Program-made: the position numbers and the translations under genes
The notes under the pieces: generated by a model
The model's database searches: none
Seen by the model: the letters and a program-made list of their open reading frames with translations, nothing else
Told to the model about the DNA's origin: nothing
In this document: positions 50,906-59,757 of the stretch, in pieces
Numbering within the stretch: position 1 is the stretch's first letter
Layout: each line of letters begins with the position of its first letter
NCBI RefSeq assembly: GCF_001417775.1
Contig: NZ_BBZJ01000019.1
Span: 62,001-126,000, forward strand
Direction: 5' to 3'
From: Streptomyces sp. TP-A0356
GTDB lineage: Bacteria > Actinomycetota > Actinomycetes > Streptomycetales > Streptomycetaceae
DNA: 64,000 bases

Positions 50906-51942
50906 GTCCCACCGGCACCACCGCGCCCGCCGCCGTCCCCCTCCGCCGCCCCCTGCCGCCCACCGCGATCGCCCCGGCCCGGCTCAGCGGCATCGGCCAC
51001 TACTTCCCGGGCGAGCCGGTCACCAACGTGTACTTCGAACAGATCGACGCGCTGGGCATCGACGACGCCTGGATCCAGCGCCACACCGGCATCCGCAGCC
51101 GGCACTGGCCGTCCGACGAGAAGGAGCGCGCCGTCGAGATGGCGGCCCGGGCCGTGGATCTCGCCCTGGCCGACGCCGGCCTGGCCCCCGAGGACATCGA
51201 CCTGCTCATCGGGACCACCTCCACCACCCGGCCGCGCGTCAACCCCTCCAGCGCCACCAACAACTACATGGACATCTCACTGCCGTTGCAGCACCAGGCG
51301 GGGCTGCGGCACGCGATGTGCTTCGACGTCACCGCCGTCGCCTGCGCCGGGTTCATCTACGGCAGCGCGACGGCCTGCGCGATGCTGCCGGCGCTCGGCT
51401 TCCGCAACGCCCTGGTCGTCTGCGCCGAGAACCCCAAGCCGATCCTCAACTTCGACTACCGCTACTCGGCGCTCTTCGGCGCCGGCGCCGCGGCCGCGGT
51501 CTGGTCGGCCGACCCCGGGCACAGGGGGCTGCTCGACGTGGTCCTGCACGCCGACGGCTCGTACTTCGACGCCTTCGACATCGACGACAACGACAAGATG
51601 CTGATGCGGGGCGGGCAGGTCGGGCAGCTCGGCCCCCAACTGCTGACCCAGGTGGGCCGGGAGATCCTGGAGCGCAACGGCCTCACCGTGGACGACATCG
51701 ACTGGTTCGTCCCGCACCAGGGCAACCTGAACATGATCAATCAGGTGTGCGAGGCGCTCGGGCTTCCCCGCGAGAAGGTCCTGACCAACATCCAGACCCG
51801 CGGCAACACCTCCAGCGTCAGCATCCCCAGCTGCCTGTCGGAGAACCTGCGCTCGGGCAACGTCCGGCCGGGCGACCTGCTCGCCACCATCGGCATCGGC
51901 CGCGGCTTCAGCTGGGGCGCGATGCTCTTCCGCTACCGATGA
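50902..51942 (+). CDS. KAS-III-like ketosynthase (FabH family), complete Cys-His-Asn triad
   Basis: A 346-residue thiolase-fold enzyme that uses acyl-CoA primers. The triad is C148 (VACAGFIYG), H272 (VPHQGNLNM) and N302 (RGNTSSVSIPS). The FabH hallmarks HTGIRSRHW and GDLLATIGIGRGFSWGAMLF are present. A basic/Pro-rich N-terminal extension of about 25 residues is extra. Its ATG overlaps the CoA-transferase stop and its stop overlaps the next KAS-III gene (both ATGA). In a CoA-based pathway it would start or extend chains from succinyl-, acetyl- or propionyl-type CoA. Confidence 0.9.
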   Translation: MSPTGTTAPAAVPLRRPLPPTAIAPARLSGIGHYFPGEPVTNVYFEQIDALGIDDAWIQRHTGIRSRHWPSDEKERAVEMAARAVDLALADAGLAPEDIDLLIGTTSTTRPRVNPSSATNNYMDISLPLQHQAGLRHAMCFDVTAVACAGFIYGSATACAMLPALGFRNALVVCAENPKPILNFDYRYSALFGAGAAAAVWSADPGHRGLLDVVLHADGSYFDAFDIDDNDKMLMRGGQVGQLGPQLLTQVGREILERNGLTVDDIDWFVPHQGNLNMINQVCEALGLPREKVLTNIQTRGNTSSVSIPSCLSENLRSGNVRPGDLLATIGIGRGFSWGAMLFRYR

Positions 51943-52952
51943 CCGGCCGTACGGCACCGGCCCGACCGGGGGGACAGACAGTGAACGACGAGACATCGAC
52001 ATGGCGCGGCAGCGGTCTGCGTCTCGCGGGGTACGGGCACTACTACCCCCGCACCCGGGTGGAGATCACCGATGAGGGCTCGCACGAGGGGAACGCGGTC
52101 GACACAGCCGTGATCGGCACGCTCGACGTCCGCGCCCGGCATGTGGCCGAGGAGGACGAGACGGTCCCCTTCATGGCCGTCCAGGCGGCCGGTCGGGCCC
52201 TGGAACACGCCGGTCTGGACGCGGCGGACACGGATCTGCTGATCCTCAGCAACTGGACCGACCGGCAGTTCGTACCGGAGCACGGGCCGCAGGTGGCCCA
52301 TCTGCTCGGAGCGGGACGGGCCTTGGCCTTCGACGTGTGCGGGGCGTGCACCGGATTCGTGCACGGGGTGCAGACCGCGGCGGCGCTGCTGGGGGCCCGT
52401 CCCGGGTGGCGTACGGCGGTCGTCGTCTCCTCGGAGCAGTTCTCCCGGCGGGTGCGGCCCGGCAGCAGGGGAGAGCTCGTCGTCGGTGACGCGGCCGGTG
52501 CCGCGGTGCTCGTCAAGGGCGCGGCCGGGGGTGAGGACGGGCTGTGGGACTCCCTGCTGATCAGCGACGGCGCGGCCCGCGAGACCGTCACCGTCCTTCC
52601 GCCGCGAGGCTGGATCAAGAGCAGCAGGAGCCTCGTGGACGTCGCGGTCGCCTCCCACGCCGACCTGGCGGATCGGGTACTGGCCCGTGCCGGACTGAAG
52701 ATGGCGGACATCGACTGGGTCGTACCGCATCCCGGCACGGGAGTGCTGCACCGGGCCGTCCAGGAACGGCTGGGCATCCCCGGCGAACGGTTCGTCACCA
52801 ACTTCGAGGAGCGCGCCAACACCGGCAGCGCCTCGATCCCGATCGTGCTGTCCGAGATGGCGCGCGACGGCCGGATGAAGCCCGGCGATCTGCTCCTGAC
52901 CCCGACCGTGGGATCGGGCTGGTACTACGGAGGGCTGCTGTTCCGTGCCTGA
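51939..52952 (+). CDS. Second KAS-III-like ketosynthase, divergent His motif
   Basis: A 337-residue FabH-like enzyme. The candidate nucleophile is C137 (VCGACTGFVHG), H264 sits in VPHPGTGVL rather than the usual PHQAN/PHQGN, and the Asn is N294 (RANTGSASIP). The family ending GDLLLTPTVGSGWYYGGLLF is intact. It is clearly diverged from the preceding KAS-III gene, so not a recent duplicate. The ATG at 51939 overlaps the preceding stop; a GTG at 51981 with a strong GGGGGGAC site is an alternative start that would remove 14 residues. Confidence 0.87.
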   Translation: MTGRTAPARPGGQTVNDETSTWRGSGLRLAGYGHYYPRTRVEITDEGSHEGNAVDTAVIGTLDVRARHVAEEDETVPFMAVQAAGRALEHAGLDAADTDLLILSNWTDRQFVPEHGPQVAHLLGAGRALAFDVCGACTGFVHGVQTAAALLGARPGWRTAVVVSSEQFSRRVRPGSRGELVVGDAAGAAVLVKGAAGGEDGLWDSLLISDGAARETVTVLPPRGWIKSSRSLVDVAVASHADLADRVLARAGLKMADIDWVVPHPGTGVLHRAVQERLGIPGERFVTNFEERANTGSASIPIVLSEMARDGRMKPGDLLLTPTVGSGWYYGGLLFRA

Positions 52953-53826
52953 CCAACAGCTCATCACCCCTGACCGTCAGCGCTCCGGCCCGCCGGCCGG
53001 CCGCCGCGGCACCGCCCTGGTGACCGGCGGCAGCCGGGGCCTGGGCGCGGCCGTCGCCCGCCGTCTCGCCGCCGCCGGCCGGCACACCGTCATCTGCGCA
53101 CGCTCCCGGGACCATCTGGACGCCTGTGTGAAGTCCGCCGCCGCCGACGGCCTGACCCTGCACGCGGTCCGGGCCGACGTCACCGACGAGGCGTCCGTCG
53201 ACGCCCTGTTCGCCCGTCTGTCCGCCGAGGCGCCACCACTCGAGCTGTGCGTCAACAACGCGGGCCGCAACTACTCGCACCGGCTGGTGAGCGTACGGCC
53301 CGGCGAGAACGGCACCCCGAGGCTGAGCCCGCACCCGGTCCAGGACTTCGAGTGGACCGTGCGGCTGTGCCTGACGGGAGTCTTCCTGGTGGGGCGGGCG
53401 GCCGCCGAGGCCATGCTCGCCGCCGGCACGCGGGGCGCCATCGTCAACATCTCGTCCACGGTCCGCCACGGCGCCTACGGGCAGTCCGCCTACTGCGCCG
53501 CCAAGGCGGGCGTGGAGTCACTCACCCGCACCTGGGCGACGGAACTCGGCGAGTACGGGATCCGGGTGGCGGCCGTCGCACCGGGCGTGCTCGACGGCGA
53601 GGCCCTGCGCAGGCGCACCTCCGCCAGCCCCAGGCACGCCGCCTACATGGACGACCTGCGGCGGCACGTCCCGCTGCGCCGCTGGTGCGACGAGCGGGAC
53701 GTGGCCGAGGCGGTCGCCTTCGTGGCCGACAACCCCTCGGTGACCGGCACCGTCCTGGAGGTCGACGCCGGAGGTCTGCCCGCCCGTGTCCTGGCCACGA
53801 CCAACCGAACGGTGGAATCAGCATGA
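52945..53826 (+). CDS. SDR-family oxidoreductase (ketoreductase 1)
   Basis: A 293-residue NAD(P)-dependent short-chain dehydrogenase. The Rossmann motif is TGGSRGLG, the structural NNAG is present, and the catalytic Ser-Tyr-Lys set is NISS plus YCAAK. The C-terminal VTGTVLEVDAGG fits FabG-type ketoreductases. It probably reduces a beta-keto-acyl-CoA made by the neighbouring KSs. Insertion loops (KENG-like region around VRPGENGTPRLSP) are longer than in FabG. The GTG start overlaps the previous gene by 8 nt. Stereochemical outcome is not predictable here. Confidence 0.88.
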   Translation: MPDQQLITPDRQRSGPPAGRRGTALVTGGSRGLGAAVARRLAAAGRHTVICARSRDHLDACVKSAAADGLTLHAVRADVTDEASVDALFARLSAEAPPLELCVNNAGRNYSHRLVSVRPGENGTPRLSPHPVQDFEWTVRLCLTGVFLVGRAAAEAMLAAGTRGAIVNISSTVRHGAYGQSAYCAAKAGVESLTRTWATELGEYGIRVAAVAPGVLDGEALRRRTSASPRHAAYMDDLRRHVPLRRWCDERDVAEAVAFVADNPSVTGTVLEVDAGGLPARVLATTNRTVESA

Positions 53827-54647
53827 AGATCGGCTTCGCACCGGATGTCATGGACGGACGAACCACCCTGGTGACGGGAGCCAGCAGCGGCATCGGCGCC
53901 GTCATCGCGGCGATGCTGGCCGCACACGGCGCCAGGGTGGCGCTGCTCGCCCGTAACGAGAAGGAACTGCGGCGGCTGGCCGAGCAGATCGAGAGCGGGG
54001 GCGGGCGGGCGGTGGCCGTCGCGGCGGACCTCACCGACGGCGGGGCGGTGGCGGCGGCCGTCCGCCGGACCGAGGAACTGCTCGGCCCGGTCGACCAGTT
54101 GGTGCACTGCGCGGGCGAGGCCCGCAACCAGGCGTTCCTCTGCGACCAGACGGAGGAACAGTGGATGTCCCCGCTGGAGATCAATCTGGTGGGTGCCTTC
54201 CGGGTGGCCCGCGCCGTCGTCCCCGGGATGATGGAGCGCCGCAGAGGCGGTGTCGTGATGGTGTCGTCCGTCGCGGGCAAGCGCGGACTGCCCGCCAACA
54301 CGTCCTACTGTGCGTCCAAGTTCGGGCTCAACGGCCTCACCCAGTCCCTGGCCGCCGAACTCGGTGCCTTCGGGATCCGGGTCAACGCGGTCTGCCCCGG
54401 GCTGACGGACAGCCCCGCGGCCACCGACGGCGGCCGCTACGGCGACGCCTTCATGGCGAGCCTCGCCAAGCACCACGGTCCGCCCGATCTGACCTGGGAA
54501 CGCTATCTCAGGCGCGCGGTGGGCGCGACGATCCTGCGTCGGCTGGTACGGCCCGAGGAGGTCGCCACCCTGGTGCTGTATCTGCTCTCCGACCTGTCGG
54601 GAGGCATCACCGGACAGGCCGTCAACGTGGACGGGGGTGCCCTGTGA
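53823..54647 (+). CDS. SDR-family oxidoreductase (ketoreductase 2)
   Basis: A 274-residue SDR with TGASSGIG cofactor motif, HCAGE in place of NNAG, catalytic Ser in VSSVAGKRG and YCASK. The C-terminal GITGQAVNVDGG is a typical FabG-like ending. The ATG overlaps the SDR1 stop, and its own stop overlaps the next KS start (GTGA). It resembles PKS type II ketoreductases such as ActIII in layout, but lies in a pathway with no ACP visible, so CoA thioesters are the probable substrates. Confidence 0.9.
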   Translation: MKIGFAPDVMDGRTTLVTGASSGIGAVIAAMLAAHGARVALLARNEKELRRLAEQIESGGGRAVAVAADLTDGGAVAAAVRRTEELLGPVDQLVHCAGEARNQAFLCDQTEEQWMSPLEINLVGAFRVARAVVPGMMERRRGGVVMVSSVAGKRGLPANTSYCASKFGLNGLTQSLAAELGAFGIRVNAVCPGLTDSPAATDGGRYGDAFMASLAKHHGPPDLTWERYLRRAVGATILRRLVRPEEVATLVLYLLSDLSGGITGQAVNVDGGAL

Positions 54648-55969
54648 GCCGCGCGACCGCCACCTTCGTACGGGGCCCGAGGGACACCCTCGTCACCGGT
54701 ATGGGCTTCTGCCTGCCCGGAGGTCCGGAGCGTCCCGTGCGGACGGCCGACGACCTGTGGCGCACCGCGTCCACCGGTACCAGCCACGTCGACCAGGGGG
54801 GCTTTCACCACGGCGCGGTGCACGGCGCCCGTCAGGCCCTCACCGAACTGCTCCCCGAGCTGCCGGAGAACCATCTGCGCAGCTACGCCGACGTGCATCT
54901 GTTCGGTCTGGTGTCGCTCGCCGAGGCCTGCGCGGACGCCGGGCTCGACCACAGGGCCGGCGAGCTGTCCCACGCCGCCGTGCTCACCGCGCGGGCGGGC
55001 GTGGACAGCAACTACGACAGCTACCGCGCCTGGCACGAGGCCGACCCGCGAAGCGTCAGCCCGGCGGACGCCAAGGCGCTGTTCATCAGGGCGATCGTCG
55101 CGGGAACGGTCAGCGACGTGGGGCCGGTGCAGGCGGCCCTGCTGGGCAGCACCGGTGCCTGCTACGCCGTCAGCTGCGGCTGTGCCTCGTCGGCCGTGCT
55201 GCTGGGGCTGGCCCGCACGATGATCGCGGACGGGCAGGCCGACCTGGCCGTCGTCACCGGCGTGGACCGGTTCGATCCGGAGCGGTTGCTGCACGGCGAC
55301 CGGCTGCGGCAGGTGGTGGAACGCGAGCCCGTCCGCCACCACACCGAACCGCCCACCTCCCGGTTCGACCGGCCGATGCGGCCGTACGACGCCCGCGGCG
55401 CGTCCATGAACTACGGCGACGGCTCGGTCACCCTCGTTCTGGAGAGCCGCGCGCACGCCGAGCGGCGGGGCGCCCGCTCCTACGGCGCGGTGCTGTCCCA
55501 GGCCACCACCCGCGCCGGGCTCAGAAGCGCGTTCGCCATCGACGCCGGGGGCGGAGCGCTGGCGGAGGCCGCCCGGCGCTGCCTCGACGGGCGTGCCGAA
55601 CTCGCCGAGGTGCCCTACATCAACGGGGGTGCCGAGGGCGACCCGCTGTTCACCCGGATCGAGGCCAACGCGGTACGCGCGCTGTACGGCGACGACTCCC
55701 GTTCGGTACTGGTCAGTTCGCAGGAGGCCTGCTTCGGGCACTGCGGTGCGCCGCTCGGCAACCTCGGCGCCGCACTCACGCTGCTGATGATGCGCCATGG
55801 CCAGGTGTGCCCGACCGCCAACTGCGAGAAGCCCTCGGACGTCTGCACCTTCGACCCGGTGCCGGGGACACGGCCCAGGCCGCTGGTCTTCACCCGTGCC
55901 CTGAGCTTCAACTACCAGCTCGGCGGCGTCAACAGCGCCCTGCTGCTGGGAGGCGCCGATGTCGCCTGA
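54644..55969 (+). CDS. KS-fold protein lacking the HGTGT histidine (first of a pair)
   Basis: A 441-residue ketosynthase-like protein. The nucleophile region SCGCASSAVLLG keeps a cysteine (C180). The first catalytic His, normally in HGTGT, is absent: the site reads NGGAEGDP (about 327-334). The second site is SQEACFGHCGAP, with His at 366 but Glu in place of the usual Lys. Without His1 it should not decarboxylate malonyl units well. The pair with the next gene recalls NonJ/NonK, KS-fold enzymes that form ester C-O bonds in nonactin assembly. Alternatively it could be a CLF-like partner subunit. Confidence 0.82.
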   Translation: MSRATATFVRGPRDTLVTGMGFCLPGGPERPVRTADDLWRTASTGTSHVDQGGFHHGAVHGARQALTELLPELPENHLRSYADVHLFGLVSLAEACADAGLDHRAGELSHAAVLTARAGVDSNYDSYRAWHEADPRSVSPADAKALFIRAIVAGTVSDVGPVQAALLGSTGACYAVSCGCASSAVLLGLARTMIADGQADLAVVTGVDRFDPERLLHGDRLRQVVEREPVRHHTEPPTSRFDRPMRPYDARGASMNYGDGSVTLVLESRAHAERRGARSYGAVLSQATTRAGLRSAFAIDAGGGALAEAARRCLDGRAELAEVPYINGGAEGDPLFTRIEANAVRALYGDDSRSVLVSSQEACFGHCGAPLGNLGAALTLLMMRHGQVCPTANCEKPSDVCTFDPVPGTRPRPLVFTRALSFNYQLGGVNSALLLGGADVA

Positions 55970-57284
55970 TGCGCCGCCCTCGCTGCGGCTCGCGGGTGCC
56001 GGACTCGTCCTGCCCGGACCCGAGGGATCCGCGTGCACCGACGTCGACGGCTTCTGGCGGGTGATCCGCGCCGGCACCAACTGCCTGTCGGGCTACCGCC
56101 ATCCGGGACTGCCGCTGCGTCTGGCCGGGACCGTGCGCGACTGGGACCCCGTACAGGAACTGCCGCTCCCCGAGAAGACCGTGGCGCGCATGTCCAGAGC
56201 CTCCCAGCTCGCCGTCGGCGCCGTGCACTCGGCGCTGACGGACGCCCGGCTGAAACCCTGCGACCTCGATACGGGGCGATCCGTACTGGTGGTGTGTTCC
56301 CTGCAGTTCGCCTTCCCCGAGACGGTCCGCTACTACGCCACCGCCCAGGCCAAGGGCATCGCCGCGCTCGGCATGGACTACTGGCTGACCGGTACCCCGC
56401 CCAGCGTCCACAGCGCGGTGGCCTCCTCGCTGGGCCTCGCCTGCCCCACGCTGAGCGTCGCCGGTTCCTGCAACGTGGCGCTGCGCGCCCTGCACGTCGT
56501 CCAGCAGATGTTCCGCTGCGGGGACGTGGACCGGGCGGTGGTGGTCGGGGTGGACGTGGCCACCGACCCGGTGTTCGTCGCGGGGACCACCCACACCGGC
56601 CGCAGCGGCTACCGGGCCTCCTCGCTCTCCGCGGACTGGACGGACGTACGGCCGCACGACGAGGTCCAGACGGGCAACGCCACCGGCGAGGGAGCGGTCG
56701 CCGTCGTCCTGGAGAACGCGGCCACCGGCCGGGGATCGGGCCTGCGCTACCGGATGCACCTGCATTCCTCCCGCAGCAACGGCCCGTCCACCGTGGCCAC
56801 CGGCCCCCCCGACAACGTGGTCGGGGACATCCGGGCCGTGCTGGCCTCGGCCGACCGGTCGCTGGCGGACGTGGCGTTCGTCAACGACTACGCCGACGGC
56901 AACCGGTTCGTCGAGGACCACCTCTGCCAGGCGCTGACCGGCGCCCGTGAGGTGGCCGGGCACGGCGGCCGGCTGCTGCTGACGAACCAGGAAGCGGTCT
57001 TCGGGCATGTGGCGGGCACCGGCGGACTGGTCAAGCTGCTCGGCAGCCTTCTGATGCTGCACCACGGCGAGATAGCGCCGAGCGCCAACTGCCGGGTGCC
57101 CTACCGGAACCTGCCCGCGGAGCCCGTCCTCGGGCAGCCGCGGTCCACCGACGGGGACAGCGCCCTGGTGCTCTCCTGCGGGGCGGGCGGTGACGCCACC
57201 AGCATGCTCATCGAATACGAGGGCCACGAAGGCCTCCAGGGACACGAGAGCCACGACGGACGAGAAGGCGGCGAACTGCCATGA
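55959..57284 (+). CDS. KS-fold protein lacking the HGTGT histidine (second of a pair)
   Basis: A 441-residue KS-like protein, the same length as its neighbour but diverged. Cysteine C171 sits in VAGSCNVALRAL. The HGTGT position reads NDYADGNRF (about 309-317), so the histidine is missing. The GH histidine is kept (H350 in NQEAVFGHVAG), again with Glu instead of Lys. It overlaps the preceding KS by 11 nt. Two adjacent KSs with the same two losses suggest joint neofunctionalisation, such as the heterochiral ester-forming steps ascribed to NonJ and NonK. The last 20 residues are a Glu/His/Gly-rich tail. Confidence 0.82.
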   Translation: MSPDAPPSLRLAGAGLVLPGPEGSACTDVDGFWRVIRAGTNCLSGYRHPGLPLRLAGTVRDWDPVQELPLPEKTVARMSRASQLAVGAVHSALTDARLKPCDLDTGRSVLVVCSLQFAFPETVRYYATAQAKGIAALGMDYWLTGTPPSVHSAVASSLGLACPTLSVAGSCNVALRALHVVQQMFRCGDVDRAVVVGVDVATDPVFVAGTTHTGRSGYRASSLSADWTDVRPHDEVQTGNATGEGAVAVVLENAATGRGSGLRYRMHLHSSRSNGPSTVATGPPDNVVGDIRAVLASADRSLADVAFVNDYADGNRFVEDHLCQALTGAREVAGHGGRLLLTNQEAVFGHVAGTGGLVKLLGSLLMLHHGEIAPSANCRVPYRNLPAEPVLGQPRSTDGDSALVLSCGAGGDATSMLIEYEGHEGLQGHESHDGREGGELP

Positions 57285-58918
57285 CCGATGCCGAGCACGG
57301 CCCCCCGCAGCCGACGACCGCTGCCGAGTGGAACGCGCTGCGGGCGCCCTTCGGCGCCCCGCGCGGGCACGTCGCGTCCGAAGGAGCCACGCTCCGGTCC
57401 GCCACCGGCGCGCTCACGGTGCTCGACCCGGGACCCGGACCCGCCGCCGGCGCACTGACCGGGCCGCTCACGGCCCTGGGCCTGCGGACGATTCCGCCGG
57501 GACGCCCCGGCTCCGAGCGCGCGACCGGCTACTGCGCCGTGCTCGTCGGCGACGGCGCCCTCGGTGCCCTCCCGTCGCCCGGCCTGGACCGCGCCCGCAT
57601 TCTGGCCGCCGCCCGTGCCATGGCCCGAGCGGGCGGCGGGCGGCTGGTGCTGGTGACGGACGCGGGATCCGAGACACATCCCGCGGACGGCTTCGAGAGC
57701 CGGGCGCGGCTCGCCGCCGATCTGGGCTGGTGGCAGCATCTGGCCGCCTCCTTCGCCGGGTCCGGCGTCGTGGCCAACACGCTGCTGACCGGGTACGCCC
57801 CCGAACTCGGCCACCGGCTGCCCGCGTTCGCCGAGGCCGGACTCCTGCGCTACCAGGCGCAGCGCCACTTCACCACGGCCGCCGAGGTGGCGGACGTGGT
57901 CGCCTTCCTGCTCTCCGCCGGCTGCTCCTATCTGGTGGGGGAGACCCTGCGCGCGGACGGTGGCGCCGGGCTCGGACAGATCCCGGCGCTGCCCGAGGGC
58001 GGCCCGGACTGGCCGCCCTCCGCCGCCCCCGAGCCCACCACCGCCACGCCTCCCGGTACCACCGCACCGAAGGCGGCGCCGCCCGGACCGGCCGTCGGCC
58101 CCCCGCCGGACGTCGGCGCCGATCTGGCCGGGGTACGCGTCCTGGTCGCCGGAGCGAGCAGCGGGATCGGCCGGGCCGCCGCGCTGCACCTGGCAGAACG
58201 CGGCGCCGACGTGGTGCTGGCCGCGCGGCGGACCTCCGCGCTCGACGAGACGGCCCAGGAGGTGACGCGGCTGGGCCGTGAGGCCTGGACGCTGCGCTGC
58301 GACCTCTCCGACGAGCAGGAGGCGGCGGGCCTCGGCGACCGGGCCTGGCAGGTGGCCGACGGCGTCGGCGCCCTGTTGTACGCCGCGGGCCATCTCGGCT
58401 TCAGCGCCGTCGGCGGGGACGCGGCCTCGGCACGACGGACCTTCGCGGTCAACCTGTTCGGCCTCATCGCCGTCGCCGAGGACCTGGTGGCCCGCTGGAG
58501 TGCCGAGGGCACACCGGGCTCGGTCGTGGGAGTGTCGTCGGTGAGCTGCTCCTTCTCACCGGTGGCCGGACTGGAGTACTACGGTGCGAGCAAGGCGGCG
58601 ATGGCCCAGTTCATCCGCTGCCTCGCCGTGTCGGCGGCCCGCCACGGCATCCGTGCCAACTGTGTCGCGCCGGGCATCATCGACACCCCCATGGGGGAGG
58701 CGGCCGGACCCGGCCACCGCCGTGGCTGGATCAGCAGGATCCCGGCCGGGCGGGTGGGGCGACCGCACGAAGTGGCGTCGCTGCTCGGTCATCTCCTGAG
58801 TCCCGCGGCGCGACGGCTGACCGGCAATGTGCTGCGGGTGGACGGGGGCTTCGGTCTCGGGGACGTCGCGCCCCTGCGTGCGGGATACGGCCGGGACCGG
58901 GCGGGAGCGCTCCGATGA
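57281..58918 (+). CDS. Pseudo-SDR :: SDR two-domain ketoreductase
   Basis: A 545-residue protein. Residues about 1-235 follow the SDR fold outline and end with GETLRADGGAGLG, the usual SDR C-terminus, but lack both the glycine-rich cofactor motif and YxxxK, so they are probably non-catalytic. A Pro/Ala linker leads to a complete SDR (residues about 285-545: AGASSGIG, YAAGH, SSVSC and YYGASK, RLTGNVLRVDGGFG). The degenerate half may hold the substrate or mediate dimerisation, comparable in principle to long FabG4-type proteins. It is coupled on both sides by ATGA overlaps. Confidence 0.85.
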   Translation: MTDAEHGPPQPTTAAEWNALRAPFGAPRGHVASEGATLRSATGALTVLDPGPGPAAGALTGPLTALGLRTIPPGRPGSERATGYCAVLVGDGALGALPSPGLDRARILAAARAMARAGGGRLVLVTDAGSETHPADGFESRARLAADLGWWQHLAASFAGSGVVANTLLTGYAPELGHRLPAFAEAGLLRYQAQRHFTTAAEVADVVAFLLSAGCSYLVGETLRADGGAGLGQIPALPEGGPDWPPSAAPEPTTATPPGTTAPKAAPPGPAVGPPPDVGADLAGVRVLVAGASSGIGRAAALHLAERGADVVLAARRTSALDETAQEVTRLGREAWTLRCDLSDEQEAAGLGDRAWQVADGVGALLYAAGHLGFSAVGGDAASARRTFAVNLFGLIAVAEDLVARWSAEGTPGSVVGVSSVSCSFSPVAGLEYYGASKAAMAQFIRCLAVSAARHGIRANCVAPGIIDTPMGEAAGPGHRRGWISRIPAGRVGRPHEVASLLGHLLSPAARRLTGNVLRVDGGFGLGDVAPLRAGYGRDRAGALR

Positions 58919-59757
58919 CGGCCGGCCCGGCACCCATGTCATCGGCGTGCTTCCCGGCCGTCGCGCTGGTCGCCGGAGCGTCCTCGGGGATCGGTGCGGC
59001 CGTGGCCCGCAGGCTCGCCGCGCGCGGCAGCGCCGTGGCGCTCGTCGGCCGAAGGGCCCCGGAGCTCATGTCCGTGGCCGCCGGGATCCGCGCCGACGGA
59101 GGCACCGCGTTGCCGATCGGCCTGGACCTGTCCGCCGACGGGGGGCCGGAGGAAGCCGTCGCACGGACCGAGGACCGGCTCGGTCCGGTGGAACTGCTGG
59201 TGTGCAGCGCGGCGGCGATCCGGCTGGCCGACGTGCACGAGACGGAGCCCCGGCACTGGGAGCGGCAACTGCGCGTCAATCTGACGGTGCCGTTCCTGCT
59301 GGCCCGGCGGGTGCTGCCGGGGATGAGGGCACGCGGGCGCGGCTGGATCGTCACCATCGGATCCGGCGTCGGCTCCGAGACGGTGCCGGGCAGCGGTGCC
59401 TACGGCGTCAGCAAGCACGCGCTCAACCGGCTGACCGAGCTCATCCACGAGGAGAACCGCGACCACGGGGTGCGCGCGGTCACCGTCAGCCCGGGCTGGG
59501 TCGCGACACGACTGGCCGCCCGCCCCGCCGATCTCGGCGTGGACAGCGCGGAGGTGCTGACCCCCGAGGACCTCGCGGACACCGTCGAGTGGCTGGTGGA
59601 CCGCCCGGCGCGGATGAGCGTCGGCCCGCTGGTCCGGGTGGAGCCCGCGGCGCGCCACGCGAACGCGGCAGCCGCCATGACCCGGCACGTCGGGGCGCGT
59701 CGCGCACGGACCGCGGCCCACGGCGCGGTCACCACGACGCCCCGGGAGGAAGGCTGA
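58915..59757 (+). CDS. SDR-family oxidoreductase (ketoreductase 4)
   Basis: A 280-residue SDR: AGASSGIG cofactor motif, catalytic Ser in TIGSGVG and YGVSK. VCSAAA replaces NNAG, and the C-terminal part after WVATRLAARP diverges from FabG, with a polar, Ala/Arg-rich tail instead of the VDGG ending. It brings the operon to four SDR genes, the number known for nonactin (NonE, M, N, O). Which carbonyl it reduces is unknown. The start overlaps the previous stop (ATGA), and its stop TGA shares one base with the next ATG. Confidence 0.87.
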   Translation: MTAGPAPMSSACFPAVALVAGASSGIGAAVARRLAARGSAVALVGRRAPELMSVAAGIRADGGTALPIGLDLSADGGPEEAVARTEDRLGPVELLVCSAAAIRLADVHETEPRHWERQLRVNLTVPFLLARRVLPGMRARGRGWIVTIGSGVGSETVPGSGAYGVSKHALNRLTELIHEENRDHGVRAVTVSPGWVATRLAARPADLGVDSAEVLTPEDLADTVEWLVDRPARMSVGPLVRVEPAARHANAAAAMTRHVGARRARTAAHGAVTTTPREEG

